Below, piece after piece: positions 45,801 through 52,200 of a stretch of DNA of 64,000 bases. Positions within the stretch are counted from its first letter, which is position 1; the number at the start of each line of letters is the position of its first letter. Made by a program: the position numbers and the translations under genes. The DNA comes from Macrostomum hystrix (Eukaryota > Platyhelminthes > Macrostomidae). Where the stretch lies: NCBI GenBank assembly GCA_950097015.1, contig CATNEN010000003.1, forward strand, positions 11,933,501 to 11,997,500, given 5' to 3'. The notes below the pieces were generated by a model. The model was not told the origin of the DNA and ran no database searches. It worked only from the letters and a program-made list of their open reading frames with translations.

Positions 45801-46296
45801 AGTCAACAAAAGCACCACAGAAATCGGTCATTCAGTTTGGAAGATATCCCGAAGTAGCTAGGCAATGGGTATTTGAAATATCCCTGTGGTCTTTCTACTG
45901 TTAACAGTAGCTAACTAGATTTTTTGTAACCAAAATCGTCCCTTATTCGAGTTGCAAACACTGTCCGAGAAAAGACACGCTCATTTGTGACCTGCCTGAT
46001 GAAGTTTTGAATTAGTATATTAATGTGCAAACCGTCTATAATACCCAATAATCTTAACATGCACATTTTTTTAATTTACTATGCAAAAATGCTATCATGA
46101 GTCTCCATGACAACCTGCACCCAATCAGATGCGAGTTGCCAACGTTTTCCGTATGGGCCTGGTTGACGAAGACTTCGATAGACGCTCAACAACTGGCAGT
46201 GTGTCCTCGGCGCGACTGAACAACTTTCTGCGCAGCAACCCGTCGCTAAAGAACCTCGACGACAAGGAAGAAAAGAACTTCAATGATCGATTGTAA
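30706..46296 (+). CDS. ATP2B: Plasma-membrane Ca2+-transporting ATPase, copy B (complete; three alternative tails)
   Basis: A P2B Ca2+ pump paralogous to copy A. Exons: 30706-30880, 30962-31135, 32933-33316, 33428-33601, optional microexon 33896-33937, 35406-35948, 36462-36571, 36668-36970, 37555-37974, 38049-38411, 38503-38716, 38806-39008, 39096-39203 and 39657-39839, then 41809-41889, 45366-45554 or 46129-46296. The core is 1118 codons, giving proteins of 1144, 1180 or 1173 residues, normal for the family. Approximate landmarks: M1 97-115, LTGES in exon 3, phosphorylated Asp 465 (DKTGTLT), KGASE in exon 7, TGDGTNDGP in exon 9. The start is the first ATG of the N-terminal exon and sits in a pump-typical context. 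Membrane protein, probably at the plasma membrane. Minisatellites are confined to three introns. Confidence 0.96.
30962..31135 (+). CDS. ATP2B: PMCA-B exon 2 (stalk and M1)
   Basis: Acceptor cttgtccag, donor gtaagt. It encodes [17 protein letters not shown] and M1. Confidence 0.92.
31315..32865. repeat. Minisatellite, 19-bp unit
   Basis: About 80 units of CACATCGTCTTCTACTA(A/G)A with variants, filling nearly all of the PMCA-B exon 2-3 intron. Several multi-unit blocks are repeated in order. Confidence 0.95.
32933..33316 (+). CDS. ATP2B: PMCA-B exon 3 (M2 and actuator domain)
   Basis: 384 nt; one codon shorter than copy A in the acidic linker. From about 33000 it is nearly identical to PMCA-A, with one visible amino-acid change in that tract (KECQFRG versus KERQFRG). 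Confidence 0.93.
33428..33601 (+). CDS. ATP2B: PMCA-B exon 4
   Basis: It encodes [17 protein letters not shown], then a Glu/Lys-rich loop ([13 protein letters not shown]). Donor is g|gtaaga, phase 1. Confidence 0.9.
33896..33937 (+). CDS. ATP2B: PMCA-B candidate microexon (42 nt)
   Basis: Flanked by tttcgtgcag and gtactc, phase 1 to 1. It adds [14 protein letters not shown], a Ser/Thr- and basic-rich peptide in the same position as the microexons of copy A. Confidence 0.5.
34268..34830 (-). other. Possible mobile-element remnant with a 91-codon open frame
   Basis: A minus-strand frame (34433-34708) ends in acidic [17 protein letters not shown] and [10 protein letters not shown]-rich, partly self-complementary sequence follows it (34715-34800). 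It is absent from the matching PMCA-A intron, so it is an insertion in intron 4-5 of copy B. I do not recognise the family. Confidence 0.3.
35160..35337 (-). repeat. Unclassified dispersed repeat X, copy 2
   Basis: Inverse of the 29641-29890 copy; ends 68 bases before PMCA-B exon 5. Confidence 0.7.
35406..35948 (+). CDS. ATP2B: PMCA-B exon 5 (M3, M4, phosphorylation site)
   Basis: Starts after cgctgacag. It encodes DQIQLSNV, a Lys-rich segment, M3, M4 with VPEGLPLA, and DKTGTLT at 35891. Confidence 0.94.
36105..36215 (+). repeat. Degraded tRNA-like (SINE) fragment
   Basis: GGCATAGTGATTAGCGTC and the following bases resemble a worn A box and anticodon arm; the B box is weak. Confidence 0.3.
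36462..36571 (+). CDS. ATP2B: PMCA-B exon 6
   Basis: 110 nt with strong splice sites (tctcctcag, gtgagt). Encodes the start of the N domain. Confidence 0.92.
36668..36970 (+). CDS. ATP2B: PMCA-B exon 7 (nucleotide-binding domain)
   Basis: 303 nt; encodes [12 protein letters not shown] and [13 protein letters not shown]. Acceptor tattctcag, donor gtgagt. Confidence 0.94.
37065..37325 (+). mobile_element. tRNA-derived SINE, family 2
   Basis: tRNA-like head GTGGTTAGAGCGTCGGACTC with B box GGTTCGATTCTCG, a body unrelated to family 1, and an (ATT)n tail. It lies in the PMCA-B exon 7-8 intron. Confidence 0.85.
37555..37974 (+). CDS. ATP2B: PMCA-B exon 8
   Basis: 420 nt and almost identical to PMCA-A exon 8, including third codon positions. 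Donor g|gtgaga. Confidence 0.94.
38049..38411 (+). CDS. ATP2B: PMCA-B exon 9 (P-domain hinge, M5)
   Basis: 363 nt; contains [17 protein letters not shown]. Ser of copy A YDSISKF is Ala here. Confidence 0.94.
38503..38716 (+). CDS. ATP2B: PMCA-B exon 10 (M6-M7)
   Basis: 214 nt; [19 protein letters not shown] with the Ca2+-site Asn/Asp, then M7. Confidence 0.93.
38806..39008 (+). CDS. ATP2B: PMCA-B exon 11 (M8-M9)
   Basis: 203 nt; [19 protein letters not shown] and [13 protein letters not shown]. Confidence 0.93.
39096..39203 (+). CDS. ATP2B: PMCA-B exon 12
   Basis: 108 nt; [19 protein letters not shown] and the next helix. Donor cag|gtaggt. Confidence 0.91.
39278..39520 (-). mobile_element. 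tRNA-derived SINE, family 2
   Basis: On the minus strand: GTTGTAGCCTAGAGGTCAGA, then the B box GGGGTTCGATTCC, then the family 2 body with GGGTGGATGTGGCGTCC. Confidence 0.78.
39657..39839 (+). CDS. ATP2B: PMCA-B exon 13 (last shared exon before the tails)
   Basis: 183 nt; [15 protein letters not shown], an acidic segment and [12 protein letters not shown]. Phase 0 donor gtaagt. Confidence 0.92.
40210..40620 (-). mobile_element. Candidate solo LTR
   Basis: On the minus strand it begins TGTTAGAGTACTACTG, carries a TATTTAAGTAGGGCTCC core-promoter-like block and ends GCTACCGCTACA, so the outline is TG...CA. I find no matching target duplication, which weakens the call. Confidence 0.3.
40926..40988 (+). 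other. Possible 63-nt exon near the PMCA-B tail
   Basis: A phase-0 open segment ([17 protein letters not shown]...) ends at a strong gtgagt donor, but its 5' acceptor (aaatgccaag) lacks a pyrimidine tract. It could equally be an unrelated small frame. Confidence 0.2.
41225..41720. repeat. Minisatellite, 15-16-bp unit
   Basis: About 32 units of TGGGG(G)TAGAATGGC just upstream of terminal exon type 1 of PMCA-B. Confidence 0.93.
41809..41889 (+). CDS. ATP2B: PMCA-B alternative terminal exon, type 1
   Basis: Acceptor cactatttcag, phase 0. 26 residues with [16 protein letters not shown], then TGA. It shares DMRSIE-x-W with PMCA-A type 1 but lacks the long Ala/Ser tail. AATAAA signals follow at 42052-42057 and 42084-42089. 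Confidence 0.72.
   Translation, partial: HPTVNDMRSIETWILATKRRLEFSRF
42052..42057 (+). terminator. Candidate polyadenylation signal, PMCA-B type 1 tail
   Basis: AATAAA 163 bases after the type 1 stop; another lies at 42084-42089. Both precede the giant minisatellite, so a type 1 transcript could avoid transcribing it. Confidence 0.45.
42370..45210. repeat. Giant minisatellite, 16-bp unit
   Basis: About 175 units of TCTCATCTCTCCCGTG with CTCC and CCCC variants, between PMCA-B terminal exons 1 and 2. A block of about 1.09-1.10 kb is duplicated in tandem (landmark TCATCTATTC at 43651 and 44737). The unit matches the repeats inside the hAT elements. The strand is purely pyrimidine-biased and stop-free in all frames, producing spurious long frames. 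Confidence 0.96.
45366..45554 (+). CDS. ATP2B: PMCA-B alternative terminal exon, type 2
   Basis: Phase 0 after cacaacccag. It begins [18 protein letters not shown], a canonical PMCA calmodulin-binding helix, continues [15 protein letters not shown] (reminiscent of the vertebrate tail after the binding site) and stops with TGA after 62 residues. Confidence 0.85.
   Translation: MRVVQVFRSTLDSLEQIKQSELLNPKLNKLAQRNQRSNTHPEVYVIDYNKEASRVLAASSGF
46129..46296 (+). CDS. ATP2B: PMCA-B alternative terminal exon, type 3
   Basis: Phase 0 after acccaatcag. 55 residues: [20 protein letters not shown], then [15 protein letters not shown] and a charged end with TAA. It is the paralogue of 27438-27626. Confidence 0.85.
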   Translation: MRVANVFRMGLVDEDFDRRSTTGSVSSARLNNFLRSNPSLKNLDDKEEKNFNDRL

Positions 46297-46435
46297 ACAT
46301 TGTGGAAAACTTTTTTCCTGCTGTTTATTGGCTGTGCTGAGGCTGTTTCACCAGAGTGCTTTTTTAAAGAAAATGTCGGCTTCTATAAAAATGTAAGTTT
46401 TTTTAATTGAAACACAACTTGAAGTAGATCTAGCT

Positions 46436-47083
46436 CAGGGGTAGGCAAACTTATTTGCTGGCGGGCCAAAGAGAGAACCAAAAAGACGACAGCGGGCCGC
46501 ATTAACTGTATAAATATGAGATAGGGGAGAGATGAGATTAGACACGGGAGAGATTAGACACGGGAGAGATTAGACACGGGAGAGATTAGACACGGGAGAG
46601 ATTAGACACGGGAGAGATTAGACACGGGAGAGATAAGACATGGGAGAAATTAGACACGGGAGAGATTAGACACGGGAGAAATTAGACACGGGAGAGATTA
46701 GACACGGGAGAGATTAGACACGGGAGAGATTAGACACGGGAGATATTAGACACGGGAGATATTAGACACGGGAGAGATTAGACACGGGAGATATTAGACA
46801 CGGGAGATATTAGACACGGGAGAGATTAGACACGGGAGAGATTAGACACGGGAGATATTAGACACGGGAGATATTAGACACGGGAGAGATTAGACACGGG
46901 AGAAATTAGACACGGGAGAGATTAGGCACGGGAGAGATTAGACACGGGAGAGATTAGACACGGGAGAGATTAGACACGGGAGAGATGAAACAGGACTCTG
47001 TAGATGTCAGAAGGGGCAACGGGCCGGATTTGGGAGCTTCGAGGGCCGCATCTGGCTCGCGGGCCGGAGTTTGCCGACCCCTG
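46436..47083. mobile_element. hAT-type non-autonomous transposon carrying a minisatellite, second copy
   Basis: The ends are CAGGGGTAGGCAAAC and GTTTGCCGACCCCTG. The flanking 8-mers ATCTAGCT/CTCTAGCT match at 7 of 8 positions. It is in reverse orientation relative to 5390-5996, shares the same subterminal GC-rich sequence, and carries a 16-bp minisatellite at 46515-46985. It lies between the type 3 stop of PMCA-B and the next AATAAA (47221), so probably in the 3' UTR. Confidence 0.9.
46515..46985. repeat. 16-bp minisatellite inside the second hAT element
   Basis: About 29 units of GATTAGACACGGGAGA, the complement of the unit in the first hAT copy. Confidence 0.93.
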
Positions 47084-47220
47084 CTCTAGCTAAACTAATT
47101 GACTTTTATTTCTATCCACAATAAGTTTGAAACCAAACATGCATGCCATGATGCTGTAGAATTCAAAATTGCTGGTCATTTAAAGTTATGTGACCCAATA
47201 TTTTTTGAAAACGTGTTTCC

Positions 47221-47226
47221 AATAAA
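47221..47226 (+). terminator. Candidate polyadenylation signal, PMCA-B type 3 tail
   Basis: First AATAAA after the type 3 stop, located beyond the hAT insertion. Confidence 0.35.
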
Positions 47227-47299
47227 AAAGCAGCCCTTGTTTTAATTTCCTCGTTCCTGTATAATGTAAGAAATGCGTCTATTAAAAGCTATCATGAAA

Positions 47300-48215
47300 C
47301 CTGGATTGAAATTCTTCATTTCCTTTAATTAGAACCTCTGTGTTACCGAAACCAATATCTTTGTTTTGTCAACACCTGCGACTGTAGCACATCTTAGATA
47401 TGCGATTATTTTTAGCACCCTATATATATCCCATAACCATTGTCTGGTGATTTTTTCATGCAAAAACAACTATTTTTTTATTCTTTTTGTTGCGAACTCT
47501 GAATTTGAAAGGATTAAATAACTAGCCGAGATCATAGGGCCGAAAAAATTCCTTCGATTTTTAAGCTGAGTTAAGAAAATTACTTCGTGAAACTAAATAT
47601 TAATTAGTATTAGTATAGTGAGGCATTTTTCAATAGCATATCTCTACAATTTTCCTTAGATTTAGCATACTTGTCGGCCCCGATTGTTGTTTTTTGTTTC
47701 TGTCCTATTTTTCTGCGCAGAAAAATTAGACAAAAAACCTATTTTTTGTCAAACATGATTCGCTCCGTAGAGTTATACCCTCTTATGTAGTTTTTTCGTA
47801 GTTCTACTTCTAGAATTCTGGCCACAATTTTTTGTTCTTTGTTATTTTTCAATTATTTTTAAAATAAAACAACTCAAAAACCTGTCGAAATTCGATATTT
47901 AAGCCGTATTTTTCTGTAGCAATATGCTTGTCTTTCAGGTTTCTTTTATTCCTTTTTATTTCAAAGATAATAACAAACAGGACAGACGATTTGAAAATAA
48001 TTCAGCCGACAGTAAGGCAGAGTTTACTATTTTTTAAACAATAAAACACAATTTAAAACGAATTATATCTTTAAAGAACATTATACTTTGTGAAGACGGT
48101 GTTTTATATCTTCTCTCCTCTCTACCCCATTTTGTATGTTCGTGTTTCACGCGACTTTTAAGCTCTAACAGTATTTTTTCCTCTCCACCCCTGACTATTT
48201 ACCTTCTTAGCCAGC
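47300..48215. other. AT-rich intergenic sequence
   Basis: Between the convergent 3' ends of PMCA-B and the EVC-like gene. No coding or repeat signal seen. Confidence 0.5.
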
Positions 48216-48219
48216 CTTG

Positions 48220-48405
48220 CCTCTGATTGGCTCAAAAAACCCACTGTCCTTCCTTACCCCTTCGGCCTCTGATTGGCTCATAAATCCCACTGTCCTTCCT
48301 TACCCCTTCGGCCTCTGATTGGCTCATAAATCCCACTGTCCTTCCTTACCCCTTCGGCCTCTGATTGGCTCATAAATCCCACTGTCCTTCCTTACCCCTT
48401 CGTTA
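48220..48405. repeat. 46-bp tandem repeat, four units, each with an inverted CCAAT box
   Basis: Units start at 48220, 48266, 48312 and 48358, with CCTCTGATTGGCTCATAAAT followed by CCCACTGTCCTTCCTTACCC. The copies are almost identical. Confidence 0.92.
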
Positions 48406-48629
48406 TCTCTCGTTATCACTCGCTATAGCGAAGCCGATCTCTACTTTATGATGGGTTGTATGGCTAGGCTTGCTCAGACTGAGTAAATAATGCATGGTTT
48501 TTTAGGTCATATGCATTAATGCTCATGAAAAGCATGCTCTATTGGTATTATTATAAGGTTTAGCGGAAATCATTAATGACCACTATAAGTGTGTAATAAT
48601 ACAATGAAATTACTCGTTTTTGGTGTACA

Positions 48630-48800
48630 TTTATTAGATAATAATAATACGAGTACTAATAATAGCTGTAGGGCTGCGGGCAATGGTACATCATTTGGTG
48701 ACATTAGACCCGCAGCCAGTGGCGAAGCAATTCTGCCCATTTCGCTGACTCCTGAGCACACGCGCACACAGGCACACACTCTGTGCAGCTCTTATGCTCT
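48630..48800 (-). mobile_element. SINE family 1, 5'-truncated copy
   Basis: Carries the ATT-type tail (low coordinates) and the AGACCCGCAGCC / CTGACTCCTGAGCACAC body, but no tRNA-like head. Confidence 0.72.
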
Positions 48801-49153
48801 ACTTGGCTCTTCCAAAGTCTGCGTACAGCTGTTCAGGCAATACGAATAGAACAAGTTTAATCTTTAGTAGCATTTTCAGCCAGCGATTGTATACAAAACT
48901 ATATATATTTGTTATTTGCGTTGTGAAGCAAGAGTACAAAGTAAATATTAAAATACGTAATACACTTCCTTGTGTACTAATAGTAGTTAGAGATAAATAT
49001 TTCTGTTGTATAAAGATCGACAAAAGACAGCGAAAAATCCGCCAATTTTCATTCTAGCTAAAAAGTTAAAAAATAATTCCTGCAGAGAAAGTAAATGATT
49101 CGGAGCAAGAATTACATCTGAAAATATCAAAGTGAAAAATCTACATTAATCAA

Positions 49154-49227
49154 TCAATCAAAATCATCCCTGTCATCATATCCCCGCCTGCTGAGCTGTG
49201 AGCCTCTCTTCTGTCTGCGAACGCTGC
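49154..49227 (-). CDS. EVC: EVC-like exon 12 (predicted C-terminus)
   Basis: After acceptor gaaaattgcag the phase-1 frame gives a basic then acidic tail (RRQKRGSQLSRRGYDDRDD) and TGA. A minus-strand AATAAA lies at 48635-48630. Short exon, so less certain. Confidence 0.5.
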
Positions 49228-52200
49228 CTGCAATTTTCGGGTTTACAAGATCCCCAAGCTTAGGAGTTTTGTTTTACAAGATCTCAGTTTTGGATTTTCG
49301 AATTTACAAGATCCCAACTTGGGATTTCCAAATGTACAAATCCCTTGTTAGTGTTTTCGAATCTACAAAACCCTACGTTAATAATAATAATAATTGCAGG
49401 AGGGCTGCGGGCAATGGCACATCATTTAGTGACGCTAGACCCGCAGCCAGCGAGGAGGCAGTTCTGCCCATTTCGCTGACTCCTGAGCACACACGCACAC
49501 ATTCACTCACACAGGTGTGTACATCTGCCCTGACTTTCTCATCGTCCGACAGTGTACACTTCACTGTGCCTTGGAGGTTGGCCCTCAAGGGCGTAAATTG
49601 CACAAGCCCCCAGGCCTTCTCTCCGCGGCTGCGCCCCAAATAAATGTGGAATCGAACTTAGGGACCTTGGTGCGAGAGGCAAACGCGTTAGCCGCTCTGC
49701 CATCGAACCCCAAACCCATGTTTGTGCTTTCAAATCTGCAAAATCCCATGTTTATGTTTTCGAATGTGCAAAATCCCATGTTTATGTTTTCGAATGTGCA
49801 AAATCCCATGTTGGGGTTTCTCTGTCTATAAAAATCTAAATTTGTTAAAAATTGCTCAGAAATCTCACCTCTGGACTCCTCGACCATGCTCACAAAGTCT
49901 ACAGTCATCTTTCGCGTGAGCTTCTTGTCCATGCCGGCGGATTTGCCGGCCTTGTCAACCATGTCTTTAATCTCCTCCTGGCTCAAGTCGGTTAGCGCCA
50001 CCAGCTTGCCAAACAGTTGCTTTCGCTGCTCCTATCAATCAAATGAATAATTTTGGTGAATGTCCAGCATTGTCGAGATATTCAGCGATCCTTGTCGAAG
50101 ACCTCAGTGACAAGAACAATATTTCGGGAGATACAGAAAAAAAGCGTAATGGGGGGTATCTCAGTACCCCGTTGTCTCTCTACTGATTATAGAAACGAAA
50201 CCAGACTCACCTCTAGATCGGCCTGCAGCTCATCTTCCATCTCTCTGTCTAGAACCTCCTGCTTTTTGCGCAGCTCCATTCGCATCTCCTCGTTAATGTC
50301 CATCATGGAGTTCCTATACTTGGTGTCTAGCACTGAGTCCATGACGAACTTAGCCATGCGGCTGTGTTTGAGAAAAAGTTACATGAGTGTTTTATGAGCA
50401 TGAGCAAGAATGCGTAACGGAATGCCTGCATGAAAGGCTCGGTGGAAATGCTTTGCAGGCTTGTCTCACCCGTGCCCGCTGGCCCGCAGCGCCCTGGCGG
50501 CCTTCTCCTCTTCCTCGTCCACCTCCTCCTGCACTCTGTCGCGTTTGTCCAGCTTCCTGCGCTGCAGCTCCTCTGTCAGCTGCCTCTCCTGGTGACGCCG
50601 TTCGTGATCCAACTGTCTAGACATGGCCGCCACCTGGTTGTCGTAGGCCTGAAGCACTTGGTCCAGACCCTGGGCATCGCCAGGTCGCACGCGACCCTCA
50701 GTGTGCTTCTGCAGCTGAGACTCCAGCTCTTTGAGCATTTTCTCCTGGGCTGTGAGCACTCCGCGACGTCTAGCCCGGCCAGTCTGCAGCCGGCCAATCA
50801 CGGCGCTCATTTGGGCCTCCTGGGCGAGCAGGGCCACCTCAGTCTCGCGTGCCATCTCGTCGCGCAGTCTAGCCAAACCTTCGCGTTGTTCAACTTCGGC
50901 TTGTTTTTCATTTTCGTCCAGTTTTCTGGCCAGCTCGCCGTCCAGTTTGTCGATGTCGGCGCGCTTGTCATCGTCTATGGCTAGTCTGGCATCGTGTGCC
51001 TCTTTTTTTAGACGGGCGGCGTTCGCACGACGCTCGGCTAGCTTGGCTTCAAAGGTGGCTTCCTGCCTTCGACGGGTCAACTGTTTCAGGAGGGTTCGGG
51101 TGTGATTGAACCTGTGTGCTTTTAGATTAATTGCTACCTATTTTAGACACCAAGCAGATTTGGTTATTAGTTAAAAGTTTCTTCTGCAACACCTTTTTAA
51201 AATACTTTACAATTATTTAGTCCTTCATTTCCGGAAACCGCTCCTCGTTTCCTGACACCGTTCCTCTCTTCCTGACACTGTTCCTCATTTTCTGACACAT
51301 TCCTTTCTTCCTGACACAGTTCTTCATTTTCTGACACATTCCTTTCTTCCTGACACAGTTCCTCATTTTCTGACACATTCCTTTCTTCCTGACACTGTTC
51401 CTCATTTCCTGACACTGTAACTCATTTTCTGACACCGTTCCTCATTTACTAACACGTTCCTCAGTTCCTGACACCTTTCCACACTTTCTGACTACGTTCT
51501 TCTACGTGACAACGTGACACCTTTCCTAATTATCTGGCACTTCCTGATTTTCTGACACCGTTCCGCATTTTCTGATACCTGTCTTCAGTAGTTTATTACT
51601 AAAAGCGAGTTTTCAAGCATTGTAACGTACCTGCAGATTGTTCGCCACAGCCAGCATGTTCCTTTCGTACTCTTCGATAATCTGTCGTTTAGTGTTCTCG
51701 TCCAAATCGACCTGAAATACTAGCGCCTTGCGCAGCACAACCTCTTGGCCTTTCTTCAAACTGGCCAGCTCGGCCTCTTGAGCTTCGAGTGACGCTTCTG
51801 CTCGAGCTTGCCTCTCGCGCAGTTTCTCCTCCAGCCGCATGGCCTGTTGCTTATGCTCATTGCGCTTCTGTCCTGCGGCAATGCAGGCGAGTTTTAGGAT
51901 CGATTATTGCAAAAAAAGCACTTAAAAATAAGAATCTATTGATCAAAAAATTATCTCACTTCTAAACCGATCTGTTTGGCTTCGATGATCGGACAAGAGC
52001 CTCCTTAGTTCATCCTCAGAGGCAGCGACGCCCAGCTGTTTCAGCGTCTCCTCGTCCAGTTTGGCCTCCGCGTCGTCTTTCTCGCGTGCCAGTTCCCGTC
52101 TCAACTGGTCCAACTGTCTGCACTCTCCCTCGTCCAGCTCGTTAGTTGCGTCGTTGTTAACTCGATCGGTTTCAGCCAGCGCTCGCTCAAATTCTTCTAG

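Noticed and set aside
49585..50001. Read-through version of EVC-like exon 11 into 49585
   Set aside because: The extra residues come from the minisatellite and SINE; a consensus donor at 49868 and a phase-matched terminal exon at 49227 explain the gene better.
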